Below are positions 1-8,289 of a stretch of 64,000 nt of DNA, piece after piece. Positions within the stretch are counted from its first letter, which is position 1. Each line of letters opens with the position of its first letter. The translations under genes and the position numbers were made by a program. The notes beneath the pieces are model-generated. The model searched no databases. It saw only the letters and a program-made list of their open reading frames with translations, and had not been told where the DNA came from. The stretch is taken from NCBI GenBank assembly GCA_016872725.1, contig VGZC01000012.1, positions 1-64,000 on the forward strand, in the 5' to 3' direction. Origin of the DNA: Planctomycetota bacterium (GTDB lineage Bacteria > Planctomycetota > Planctomycetia > Pirellulales > Pirellulaceae).

Positions 1-2
1 TT

Positions 3-521
3 TCGGGACGGAAAGTCGTGCGCAGATATTATGGTCTGCCGGCACGGTGCTTCGAGGAGCACCCGGAGGATTCAGACCGCCCGTCGTTTCGCGCCGACAC
101 CATCGAGCGAGCCGTGCTGGCCAAGCTCCAGCAGTTCATGTCGGACGAACGGACCAAGCGGGCCATCCGTAGCGAGATCAGCCGTCGCACCAAGAAGGCC
201 GAGGCCAACGTCGGCCGGTACGAATCGCAGTTGGCCGAAGTGCGGGCCAAGATCGAACGCGGCACCGAGAACCTCGCCTTGGCGAGCCGCGAGGATATCC
301 CCGGCGTCATCCCGCTGACCGATGACGACATTCCCAGCCCCGGCCGCTGTCGCGACGCGGCGCGATTCGTGCGTGAACGGGGCGACGTGGTCTACGTGCA
401 AGACGTGGCGGACACTCTGGGCGTCAACAAGGCATTCGCCTCGACCCTCCTGGCCAAGGCAGTTCTCAGCGGCAAGGTCCGCAACCTGGGCCACCAGAAA
501 GGCTGGACCGCCGCCGAATAG
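3..521 (+). CDS. C-terminal part of a serine-recombinase-like protein (5' end outside window)
   Basis: The reading frame is open to the left edge, so this is the 3' part of a longer gene. A GTG at 18 exists but falls inside the frame. The first ~35 residues resemble the end of a recombinase zinc-ribbon region (YYGLPARC followed by DTIERAVLAKLQQFM). A charged coiled coil follows, ending in IERGTENLALASREDIPG, the type of segment found after the zinc ribbon in large serine recombinases. The last ~60 residues (ARFVRERGDVVYVQDVADTLGVNKAFASTLL) look like a winged helix-turn-helix, which is not the usual recombinase ending, so a fusion or remnant is possible. No catalytic domain is visible because it would lie outside the window. 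The family assignment is by remembered similarity and is moderate. Confidence 0.45.
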   Translation, partial: SGRKVVRRYYGLPARCFEEHPEDSDRPSFRADTIERAVLAKLQQFMSDERTKRAIRSEISRRTKKAEANVGRYESQLAEVRAKIERGTENLALASREDIPGVIPLTDDDIPSPGRCRDAARFVRERGDVVYVQDVADTLGVNKAFASTLLAKAVLSGKVRNLGHQKGWTAAE

Positions 522-616
522 GCCGCGTTTCAGTTGTTCTCTCTTTGTCCGTCTCTTGGACGCCTAATTAGAATGGGCGAGGAAATCACACGGAACAGTT
601 CGCACGACTTTCGGCG

Positions 617-880
617 CTATTTGTCTGCGCGGGAATCGCGATGGCGAACGCGGTCGAGCAGCTTTGCCAGCACGGCATCCGTCATGCCATGCTCTCGTGC
701 CCACTCGGCTCGGTACGCGCCGCCTTCCCTCGCCACCGCCCACGCCGCCGCGATATCGGCCTCGCGTTGTTCGGTGGCGTAGTCGGCCTTCTTCCGTCCT
801 CGGCGTCGCGTCGTCGGCTTGGGCTTGCCGTCCAGACTGGCGAGTGAAAAAAGTGCTCTTGGCAAAAGCGCCAAAAGCAC
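617..880 (-). CDS. Possible small helix-turn-helix-like protein (uncertain)
   Basis: I do not recognise a family. The C-terminal ~75 residues are the protein-like part: a basic stretch (KPKPTTRRRGRKK), then a helical region (YATEQREADIAAAWAVAREG) and a possible recognition helix (WAREHGMTDAVLAKLLDRVR). The only in-frame start that trims the low-quality upstream part is a GTG at 880, which lies inside an inverted repeat, so the start is doubtful. The frame stays open upstream to 1063 but with Gly/Arg-rich, non-protein-like content. It could be a remnant of a mobile-element accessory gene or a chance ORF. Confidence 0.25.
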   Translation of the reverse strand: MLLALLPRALFSLASLDGKPKPTTRRRGRKKADYATEQREADIAAAWAVAREGGAYRAEWAREHGMTDAVLAKLLDRVRHRDSRADK

Positions 881-884
881 TTTT
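849..884. repeat. 15-bp near-perfect inverted repeat
   Basis: Arms 849-863 and 870-884 are complementary with one mismatch, separated by six bases. On the minus strand the hairpin is followed by a run of six T, so it could end a transcript coming from the right. It could equally be a terminus of a small non-autonomous element. Direct copies of its ACTTTT motif follow within 25 bases. Confidence 0.55.
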
Positions 885-1174
885 CTCGGGACTTTTTGGT
901 ACTTTTCCCTCCCGACAGCGGGGGAGCTTCGGCGAGCAAATGTTCTTGAAAAAACTCGCGGCAGAGCACGTACATTGTCCCGGCCGCCCACGATTGGGGC
1001 CTCCCCACCCGGCCCCCCACCCCCCGCCGCTCGGCCTTCCCACGCCTCGCCACGACGCACCACGGGCCGCCTCGCCGCATCAAGGCTTCCCGTCCTTCAC
1101 GCCTCGCCGTCGGCTTCCTCGTCGTCCAGGGCCGCTTGCACCATGGCGTCCCGCACCATGGCCACCACGGCGGC

Positions 1175-2470
1175 CTACGCGGGGTCGCGCAGGTAGTTGA
1201 GCTCGCCTTCCGCGTACATCTCCGCGTCGTAGCCGGGAAACATCCGGTTCTCTTCGAACGGATCGAACTGGAAGAGCCGCTTGATCGCCTCGGCGAACAC
1301 CGCGCGGAAATCGGTCGTCACGGGGACGTCCCGGCGCTGGTAGAGCTGGTCGTCGGCGAGTCCCGTCCATTTGCCATAAACTTTCTTCTCGCGGATCATG
1401 CCGCCGATCGCGAGCATGAAACCGCCGTGGCCATGGTCGGTGCCCCGGTTGTCGTTTTCCTTCACTGTTCGGCCGAACTCGCTCATGACCAGGATCAGCG
1501 TGTGCTTGAGCTGTTCCGGGCCGAGGTCCTGCGCGAACGCCGCGATGCTCTCGCTGACGTCCTTGAGCTTCCGGCCCATCTGCCCCGTCGCGGGGCCCTC
1601 GTCGATGTGATGATCCCACCCGCCGATGTCGACCCCCGTCACTTCCAGACCGCGCTTGGCCTTGACCAGCTTGGCCACATCGCGGAGCGCGCGGCCGAAA
1701 CCGCTTTCGGGATAGCGGATACCTTGGGGCGCGGGTTGTTCGAGGATGGCGTTGAGTTCGTACAGTTGTTCAATCGTCCGAGCTCCGAATTCCTCGACCG
1801 CCGCGCGGGTCGACGACGCCGCGCCCGGTTTGGGCCGGTTGGCTCGACCCGATTGCTGCTGCTGTTGCAGGTAGAGCTGCGAATAGACGGCCATCGCCTG
1901 ATCGGCTTTCTGGTCGGGCCGGGCGAGTACGGGATACGAGCCGCGCAGCGATCGGGGGAGCAGAGGCTGGAGCGACACGGCGCGCAGGTTGGCGTCCTTG
2001 CTCGTCTTGGTTTCCGTGAGATACCGGTTCAGCCAGCCCGTCATGACGTTCTTCTGGCCGGGAGCTCCTCGTTCCATGAAATCCTGGGCATCGAAGTGGC
2101 TGCGGGTATCGTGGGGCGAGCCGGCGGCGACGATTGGCGCGACGAGCCCCGCCTCGTACATCGAATGCAGGTCCTTCATGTTCGGGTTGAACGCCCAGGT
2201 ATCATCGAGCGGATGGACGGCGGTCGCCGACGCGCCACCCGTCGCCTGCATGGCGATTGTCGGCCGATGCCGCGGATAGTCCTTATCCGAATAGGGAACC
2301 ACGGCGCTCAGCGTGTCCGCTCCACCCCGCAAATACACGGCGACCAAGGTCGGAGTCGGGCCCTTGGCGATCGGCGCGGCGGCCCGCGAGAGATTCCATT
2401 GGCTTGCCGCGCCTGCCGCGAGAACGCCAAGACCCGCCTGCTGCAACAACTCGCGTCGTGTTGATTTCAT
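1175..2470 (-). CDS. DUF1501 domain-containing protein, Tat-exported
   Basis: This 431-residue protein belongs to the DUF1501 family, abundant in Planctomycetes and related to alkaline-phosphatase-fold sulfatase-like proteins; its substrate is unknown. The N-terminus carries a twin-arginine signal (R5, R6 in STRRELLQ) and a hydrophobic, alanine-rich segment to about residue 31, so export folded through Tat is likely. Typical DUF1501 blocks follow: YLRGGADTLSAVVPYSD near residue 48, the SEFGRTVKEN segment and the metal-site-like GTDHGHGG about 100 residues from the C-terminus. It lies 45 bp downstream of the DUF1800 gene on the same strand. This is the standard planctomycete two-gene unit, and the pair probably acts together outside the cytoplasm. 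The ATG at 2470 is the natural start because it directly precedes the signal peptide. Confidence 0.93.
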   Translation of the reverse strand: MKSTRRELLQQAGLGVLAAGAASQWNLSRAAAPIAKGPTPTLVAVYLRGGADTLSAVVPYSDKDYPRHRPTIAMQATGGASATAVHPLDDTWAFNPNMKDLHSMYEAGLVAPIVAAGSPHDTRSHFDAQDFMERGAPGQKNVMTGWLNRYLTETKTSKDANLRAVSLQPLLPRSLRGSYPVLARPDQKADQAMAVYSQLYLQQQQQSGRANRPKPGAASSTRAAVEEFGARTIEQLYELNAILEQPAPQGIRYPESGFGRALRDVAKLVKAKRGLEVTGVDIGGWDHHIDEGPATGQMGRKLKDVSESIAAFAQDLGPEQLKHTLILVMSEFGRTVKENDNRGTDHGHGGFMLAIGGMIREKKVYGKWTGLADDQLYQRRDVPVTTDFRAVFAEAIKRLFQFDPFEENRMFPGYDAEMYAEGELNYLRDPA

Positions 2471-2515
2471 GATGGAAACCTCGCTGACCTGGATCGGAAA
2501 AGGACACCGTCAATA

Positions 2516-4042
2516 CTATTGCTGCTGGAAACTCGGCGATCCCAGCGCGAACGCCGTAATCGCTCGGGGATCCGGAGTAAACGTCAAGAGTTTTTCGAGT
2601 TTCGGGTCGGTCACGCCGGGCAAGAGCATTTCCATGACTTTGCGGGGCCGCGAATCGGCGGGCGCCTTGAGGATCGGTTCGACGAACTCCATGCCGCCCG
2701 ATACGCCCTTCACCTTCCCGGTCACCAGCTCGATCGAGAAATTCCAGCGGTACACCATCACGCCCGGATCCAACCAGGCTTCCTGCGCGTCCGAGTAACC
2801 CGTCGGCTCAAGGCATTCGTAGAGCGGCTGTCCCATGAGCTGAAGCTCGCGGAAAATGCGGTCGGGCGATTCGATTCGGGCATCGGTCATCCGAAGGGCG
2901 CTTACGATGAACTCGAACGGCGTCCGCACCTTGCACCGGAAGTTGCTCGATTTCATGAACTCCGGGTCGAGAATGATCGCACGGTAGACGGCTTTCAAGT
3001 CGCCTTCGGTCTTGCGGAACACGGACGATACGCGTTCGACGAATGCCGGATCGGGATTGTCCCTGACAAGGTAACGGCACAGCTTAGCGGCGATGAAACG
3101 CGACGTGTTGTTGTGCAGGGCCAAATGGCGGATGGCGGCCTCGCCGTCCGCGATGCCTCCCTGGCCGCCGATGTCGAGTCCCACCACGGTCACGGGCGTC
3201 GGATCATGCGCGCCCTCGTTGAAGAAGAACTTGTACTCGGTCTCGTTGCCGGCACTCGCGTTTTCCGCCGGACGCCAGCCGCACGTCCAGCCGGTCAGGA
3301 CCTTCGCCAGGTTGATCACGTCCTGCTGCTTGTAGCCGTTGTCGACGCCAAGCGAATGCAGTTCCATGAGCTCGCGCGCGTAGTTCTCGTTCAACCCGTT
3401 CCGGTTCGACACGTAGTTGTCGAGGTAGACCAGCATGGCCGGATGCCTCGCGGTCGCCATCAACAGGTCGTCGAACTTGCCGAACGCGTGCGTCCGCAAT
3501 ACGTTCTCCTCGTAGTGCGTCGCGAGGTACGGAACCTTGTTCACGTCGACGTTGAAGTGGTTTCGCCAGAAATCGACGATCACTTCCTGCAATTGACGCT
3601 CGCTGTGGACCGCGCGCAACAAGACGGCCTTGCGGAGCTCGTTCTTGATCCGGTCCCGCGACTCCCGCTCCGTGTCCCGGTCGGACTCCCGGCTGAGTCC
3701 TTCGAGTTCGCTGAGCGTCCGCCGGACCGACGGGCACTCCTTGGTGATCCGTTCATCGAGCTTACTGTCGTCGATCGAGGCCGGGTCGAGCTGGGATTCG
3801 ACCCATTTCTGCCAGCCCTCCTTCGCGACCGTCTTGTACTCGCCCGGCCTCGGGCCGAAAGCGAGCCGCACCAAGACGTGATGGGCCGATTCGTTCGCGT
3901 TGAGCTTCGGGTCTTCCGGCGCGGCGCCCACGACATTCCGCTTCACGACCGCACCGACCGCCAGGACTCCCATAACGATCGAAACGGCGGCCCACGCCGC
4001 TTTCATCCCACCCAATCCCGTTCGCCACGTTCCGCACCGCAT
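2516..4042 (-). CDS. DUF1800 domain-containing protein
   Basis: This is the DUF1800 partner of the downstream DUF1501 protein. Family blocks seen include NESAHHVLVRLAFGPRPGEY near the N-terminus, FWRNHFNVDVNKV, and ENYARELMELHSLGVDNGY followed by DVINLAKVLTGWTC. The chosen start (MRCGTW) has a GGCGAGG stretch about 8 bases upstream and leaves ~15 residues before a hydrophobic segment (AAWAAVSIVMGVLAVGAVV), a probable signal anchor. An earlier ATG at 4132 would add 30 residues of unusual composition, and a later ATG at 4006 is also possible. The function is unknown; members are exported and always travel with DUF1501. The protein is 508 residues from the chosen start, a normal family length. 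Confidence 0.9.
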   Translation of the reverse strand: MRCGTWRTGLGGMKAAWAAVSIVMGVLAVGAVVKRNVVGAAPEDPKLNANESAHHVLVRLAFGPRPGEYKTVAKEGWQKWVESQLDPASIDDSKLDERITKECPSVRRTLSELEGLSRESDRDTERESRDRIKNELRKAVLLRAVHSERQLQEVIVDFWRNHFNVDVNKVPYLATHYEENVLRTHAFGKFDDLLMATARHPAMLVYLDNYVSNRNGLNENYARELMELHSLGVDNGYKQQDVINLAKVLTGWTCGWRPAENASAGNETEYKFFFNEGAHDPTPVTVVGLDIGGQGGIADGEAAIRHLALHNNTSRFIAAKLCRYLVRDNPDPAFVERVSSVFRKTEGDLKAVYRAIILDPEFMKSSNFRCKVRTPFEFIVSALRMTDARIESPDRIFRELQLMGQPLYECLEPTGYSDAQEAWLDPGVMVYRWNFSIELVTGKVKGVSGGMEFVEPILKAPADSRPRKVMEMLLPGVTDPKLEKLLTFTPDPRAITAFALGSPSFQQQ

Positions 4043-4466
4043 GGCCACACCCTCGCCTGGACTTCGTTGGACCCCCATCCACATCGACGTTGCTTTCTCC
4101 CCCGTCGACCCGGTCTCCCTGGACAGGCCCATCCCTATCTTAAACGACGCTTCCCGATATTGTATCCAACGGATCTTGACGAAATGAGTTGAGTTCCTTC
4201 GAGGCGCGTCGCCTGGATTTCCGTTGGCGGTACATCTTGACGCGTCGCGATCCCGCCGTCAATCAAAACCGATGCGCGGATGACCGCGTCGCGCGCACGA
4301 GTCCACCCGAAGCGTCGGACGGGGTTCGTTATTGTGGGGGGTGCCCTTCGGGCGGATGGCGCGGCGCCTTGCGTGAACCGGGTCGACCCGCCAAGCTGGA
4401 CGACCAGCGGAATTCGCCGGAATCCGATTTGGGAGCGCGCGGGAACCGATGGAGGGTGGGGTTGCC
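4043..4466. promoter_or_regulatory. Divergent intergenic region between DUF1800 and the rRNA methyltransferase
   Basis: These 424 bases must hold promoters for both directions. A TACAAT hexamer (5 of 6 to the -10 consensus) lies on the minus strand at 4159-4164, but I see no good -35 at the right distance, so it is only a candidate. Nothing else distinctive is visible. Confidence 0.3.
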
Positions 4467-5828
4467 ATGACGGACTTCGAGGACTCGAACGACGACCCCA
4501 CAACCGACGCGGACGCCACGACGCGGTCCGGCCGTCGATCGGAAATGCGCGCCGCGACGGAATGTCCGTCCGACACGGCGCCCGAGACCAAGACGCCGCT
4601 CAGGAGGCTGTCGTGGGAGGACGCGAGCCCGGGCGGGCGAGCGACCGGCCAGATCGTATTGAAGCCCCGCAAGGTCCGGCCGTTCTTCGCCCGCCATCCG
4701 TGGGTGCTCGATTCGGCCGTTGGCTCGGTTCGCCACGCGCCGACCGACGGCGACACGGTCGATCTGGTCACCGAGCGCAGCGATTTCGTGGCGAAAGGGG
4801 TCTATAACAGTCGGAGTCGGTTGCGGGTCCGGCTCTATACGTGGGACCCTGGGGAACCGCTCGACGCCACGTTTTGGGAATCGCGTATCGACGCGGCCGT
4901 GCGTTGGCGGGAGCGGCTTGGCCTGCTCGGCGCGGACTCGGCGGCGCGGCTGATCTTCAGCGAAGCGGACGGCGTGAGCGGGCTGATCGTGGATCATTTC
5001 GGCATGCATGTGGTTGTCCAGGTCAACGCGCTCGCGACGGCCGCTCGGCTTTCCGACCTGTTGCCGATCCTCGAACGGCGCATCGAGCCGCGCAGCATGC
5101 TCGTGCGCGCGGAGCCGGGCTTGGAGAAGCTCGAAGGTGTCGCGCCGCGCACCGGGTACTACCGGGGCGAACGTCCATTGGAACCGGTGGTCATCGAGGA
5201 ACACGGCGTGCGGTTCGCCGTCGACGCGTCGTCCGGGCAGAAGACGGGGTTTTATCTCGACCAGCGGGAGAACCGGTTCGCCGCGTCCCGCTACGTCCGC
5301 GATCGGCGCGTGCTCGATCTGTTCTGTTATTCGGGAGGGTTCGGCCTGCACGCGCTGAAGAACGGAAACGCCCGGTCGGTGCTCGGGATCGACGGAAGCG
5401 AACCGGCCATCGCGCTGGCGCGCGCGAACGCGGAGCGGAACGGGCTGGACGGCGCGCGGTTCGAACGGGGAGACGCGTTCGAGGCGCTCGATGCGTTCAA
5501 GAGCTCCGGCGAACGATTTGGCGCCATCGTCCTCGATCCGCCGAAGTTCGCGAAGAATCGCTTCCATGTCGACGAGGCGCTGCGCGCGTACTATCGCATC
5601 AATCGCGTGGCCGTCGATCTCCTCGAACCCGACGGAATCCTCGTGACATGCAGTTGCTCGGGAAGCGTCTCGCGCGACGATTTCCTCGGCATGCTCGCCG
5701 GCGTCGCCGAGAAATCGCGCCGACCGATCCAGATCCTCGAACAACGGGGCCACGCGGCCGACCACCCGGTCGACCTGAGTTGTCCGGAGAGCGAGTACCT
5801 CAAATGCATGATCTGCCGCGTCCGTTGA
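4467..5828 (+). CDS. rlmI: RlmI-like class I SAM-dependent rRNA methyltransferase
   Basis: This protein resembles RlmI/YccW, which methylates a cytosine (C5) in 23S rRNA using S-adenosylmethionine. The N-terminal ~50 residues are an acidic, low-complexity extension. A PUA-like RNA-binding region follows (VLKPRKVRPFFARHPWVLDSAV). The Rossmann methyltransferase domain is clear: LDLFCYSGGFGLHAL near residue 281 is motif I, VLGIDGSEPAIALA is motif II, and DPPKFAKN near 357 is motif IV. CSCSGSVSRDDF near 395 supplies the expected cysteine, and the protein ends EYLKCMICRVR. The ATG at 4467 was preferred over the one at 4449 because GGAGGGTGGGG lies just upstream of it. The length is 453 residues, slightly long because of the N-terminal extension. 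The gene name is by homology and the exact target base is inferred. Confidence 0.85.
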   Translation: MTDFEDSNDDPTTDADATTRSGRRSEMRAATECPSDTAPETKTPLRRLSWEDASPGGRATGQIVLKPRKVRPFFARHPWVLDSAVGSVRHAPTDGDTVDLVTERSDFVAKGVYNSRSRLRVRLYTWDPGEPLDATFWESRIDAAVRWRERLGLLGADSAARLIFSEADGVSGLIVDHFGMHVVVQVNALATAARLSDLLPILERRIEPRSMLVRAEPGLEKLEGVAPRTGYYRGERPLEPVVIEEHGVRFAVDASSGQKTGFYLDQRENRFAASRYVRDRRVLDLFCYSGGFGLHALKNGNARSVLGIDGSEPAIALARANAERNGLDGARFERGDAFEALDAFKSSGERFGAIVLDPPKFAKNRFHVDEALRAYYRINRVAVDLLEPDGILVTCSCSGSVSRDDFLGMLAGVAEKSRRPIQILEQRGHAADHPVDLSCPESEYLKCMICRVR

Positions 5829-5914
5829 CGGCGGCTCGGCGGCCCACGCTCAAGACGCCGTCGCGGAACCAACTCGAATCGAACCTCCAAACTCCCTATC
5901 CCGGAGACGCTTCC

Positions 5915-8053
5915 ATGATTCGCCGGTTCGACCTGGTCCGCCGCGTCGCGCACGGGGCTCGTGCGCGCGTCCTTTCGTTCGGGGTCCGACCGACGCGCGT
6001 CGCGCTGGGGGGACTCGCCGTACTCGCCGCACTCGCCCTGTTCCCCGTTCCGCTCAGCGCGCAACCCGACTCGACGCGACCCGCCCCGACGCCGTTGACG
6101 GCGCACGACGTTGCGCGGATACGGATCGTGACCGAAACGCGGATCGCTCCGGACGGCAACCGGGCGGCGTATGTGCTGAGTATTCCGCGCCGCGTGGGCC
6201 ATGACGAGAACGGGGCCGCGTGGACCGAATTGCACGTTTGGGACTTCAAGGCGTCGCAATTGCGTCCGTTCATCACCGGACCCGTCAACGTCGGCACGAT
6301 CCGGTGGACGGCCGACGGTCGGGGCATCGGAATGCTCGCCAAACGCGGTTCGGACAAGGAAACGAGCCTCTACGTCATCCCGGCCGACGGCGGCGAGGCG
6401 CGGCGCATCGCCGGGTTCAAGACGGGCATCTCCGACTACGCGTTCCATCCCGACGGAAAACGCGTCGCCCTGCTCGCGGCGACACCCGTCGGCGAGGATC
6501 GCAAGAAGCTCGACGAACAAGGCCTCGCGCCGATCGTCTTCGAGGAGGAACCGCGCCATGTTCGCGTCTGGATGGCCGACATGGATCCCGAGACCGACGA
6601 CACGTTCTCCGAGATCGACCTTCCGGGAACGGCGTCCGCGTTCCGGTGGAGTCCCGACGGCGAGCGGTTCGTCGTGGCCCTCGCGCCGAGCCCCGGTGTC
6701 GACGACGAATACATGCGTCGTCGGTTGCATCTCGTCGATGCGGCGACCGGGAAGATCGTGGCCAAGATCGCCAATCCCGGGAAGCTTGGCACGGTTCAAT
6801 GGTCTCCCGACGGGCGGCGGATCGCATTCCTATCGGGCGAGGACCTCAACGATCCGTCCGAGGGACGGCTGATGGTCGCCGACGCCTCCGACGGCTCCTT
6901 CCGTGAAGTGATGAAGGACTACTTGCCGAACATCGAGAGCTTCGCGTGGCGAAACGCGACGTCGATCCTGTATGTCGCGGACGACGGATGCCTGACGTCG
7001 ATCGGCGAAGTCGATCCGGAGAACGGCGCCCGGCGCGAATGGATCGCGCCGGGAGGACCGATCCTGTCGGGCCTGTCGCTCGATACGCTCGGCGCCAACG
7101 CGTCGCTCGTCGGCTCCGCGCCCGATCATCCGGGCGAACTTTTCCATCTGTCGATCGGCGACTCGGCGACCTCGGTCCGGTGCACCCATTCGAATGTGTG
7201 GCTTGGCGATCGCTCGCTCGCTCCACAGGAAATCGTCCGATACCAGGCCGGGGATGGAGAGACGGTCGAGGGCGTTCTTGTCCGGCCGCTCGGCGAGGAA
7301 CCCGGCAAAAAATATCCGCTGATCCTCGCCGTGCACGGCGGACCGGAAGCCCACGTCGCGAACGGGTGGGTGACGAGCTACAGCAATCCCGGCCAGGTCG
7401 CCGCCGGACAACGGATGGCCGTTTTCTATCCGAACTATCGCGGGAGCACGGGACGCGGCGTCGCGTTCGCGAAAGCCCATCAGGCCGATTACGGAGGCCG
7501 CGAATTCAACGATCTGATCGACGGCATCGACCACCTCATCGCGGCGGGGCTCGTCGACGAGGGTCGGGTCGGCGTCACGGGCGGATCGTACGGCGGGTAC
7601 GCCACGGCGTGGTGTTCGACGTATCACAGCGAGCGATTCGCGGCGGGCGTCATGTTCGTGGGGATCAGCGATCACATCTCCAAGTCGGGAACGACCGATA
7701 TTCCGGACGAGATGTACCTGGTCCACGCGCGCAAGCGGCTCTGGGAGGATTGGCGGTTCTTTCTCGAACGAAGTCCGATCTATCACGTGCAAAAGGCGAG
7801 GACACCCTTGCTGATCCTGCACGGTCGCGACGACACCCGCGTGCCTCCGTCCCAATCGATGGAACTCTACCGGCACCTCAAGACGCTCGACCAAACGCCC
7901 GTCCGTCTGATCCAATACCCGGGCGAAGGACACGGCAATCGGAAAGCCGGCGCTCGGCTGGACTACAACCTGCGGATGATCCAGTGGATGCGGCACTACC
8001 TGATCGGTCCCGGCGGGAAACCGCCGCCGCCCGCGCTCAATTACGTGCAATGA
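5915..8053 (+). CDS. Secreted prolyl oligopeptidase family (S9) serine peptidase
   Basis: This 712-residue protein has an N-terminal beta-propeller-like region (residues ~60-420, with repeated WSPDG/RWTADG blades) and a C-terminal alpha/beta hydrolase domain of peptidase family S9. The catalytic triad is visible: Ser558 in GGSYGGYAT, Asp640 in GRDDTRVPP and His673 in GEGHGN. The N-terminus is basic, then hydrophobic (ALGGLAVLAALALFPVPLSAQ), and looks like a cleavable signal peptide, so the enzyme should act in the periplasm or outside, probably as a dipeptidyl or acylaminoacyl peptidase. The reading frame is open far upstream over the methyltransferase gene, but the ATG at 5915 follows CCGGAG and begins the signal peptide, so it is the real start. 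It lies 86 bp after the methyltransferase gene. Confidence 0.92.
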   Translation: MIRRFDLVRRVAHGARARVLSFGVRPTRVALGGLAVLAALALFPVPLSAQPDSTRPAPTPLTAHDVARIRIVTETRIAPDGNRAAYVLSIPRRVGHDENGAAWTELHVWDFKASQLRPFITGPVNVGTIRWTADGRGIGMLAKRGSDKETSLYVIPADGGEARRIAGFKTGISDYAFHPDGKRVALLAATPVGEDRKKLDEQGLAPIVFEEEPRHVRVWMADMDPETDDTFSEIDLPGTASAFRWSPDGERFVVALAPSPGVDDEYMRRRLHLVDAATGKIVAKIANPGKLGTVQWSPDGRRIAFLSGEDLNDPSEGRLMVADASDGSFREVMKDYLPNIESFAWRNATSILYVADDGCLTSIGEVDPENGARREWIAPGGPILSGLSLDTLGANASLVGSAPDHPGELFHLSIGDSATSVRCTHSNVWLGDRSLAPQEIVRYQAGDGETVEGVLVRPLGEEPGKKYPLILAVHGGPEAHVANGWVTSYSNPGQVAAGQRMAVFYPNYRGSTGRGVAFAKAHQADYGGREFNDLIDGIDHLIAAGLVDEGRVGVTGGSYGGYATAWCSTYHSERFAAGVMFVGISDHISKSGTTDIPDEMYLVHARKRLWEDWRFFLERSPIYHVQKARTPLLILHGRDDTRVPPSQSMELYRHLKTLDQTPVRLIQYPGEGHGNRKAGARLDYNLRMIQWMRHYLIGPGGKPPPPALNYVQ

Positions 8054-8182
8054 GCCGCATCCGAGCAGCGCGGACCCCGCGCCGTGGGGCAAGCTCCGGG
8101 CTCGCCGTCCGACACGAAAGAAGAAAGCACGAAGCAGGAAGCGTGCAACGAAGTAAAGGGTGGGAGATCGGGTGTGGGCTTC

Positions 8183-8283
8183 GGGCACTGGAGGACGTTT
8201 TTCGCTGTGACAATTGGCGTCCGCGGCCATCGGATCGGCCGCCGCCGGTGCTTTGGGCACTGGAGGATGTTCTTCGCCGTGAC
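8183..8283. repeat. Imperfect ~29-bp direct repeat pair
   Basis: The unit GGGCACTGGAGGACGTTTTT... at 8183-8211 recurs at 8255-8283 with four differences. It lies in the gap between the S9 peptidase and the next gene, where the two transcripts converge. It could be a degraded palindromic or mobile repeat. I see no gene here. Confidence 0.6.
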
Positions 8284-8289
8284 GGAGCA

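Larger units (their letters stand above)
522..1174. other. Poorly coding repeat-rich gap
   Basis: The stretch between the recombinase-like end and the DUF1501 gene has no convincing full-length gene. It holds a possible short minus-strand ORF (617-880), a long inverted repeat (849-884) and a very C- and G-rich segment (about 985-1070). It reads like decayed or mobile-element-associated DNA. Confidence 0.4.

Noticed and set aside
4841-5914. N-terminal extension of the S9 peptidase frame across the methyltransferase gene
   Set aside because: It overlaps a well-supported methyltransferase, and the signal peptide with a ribosome-binding site begins at 5915.
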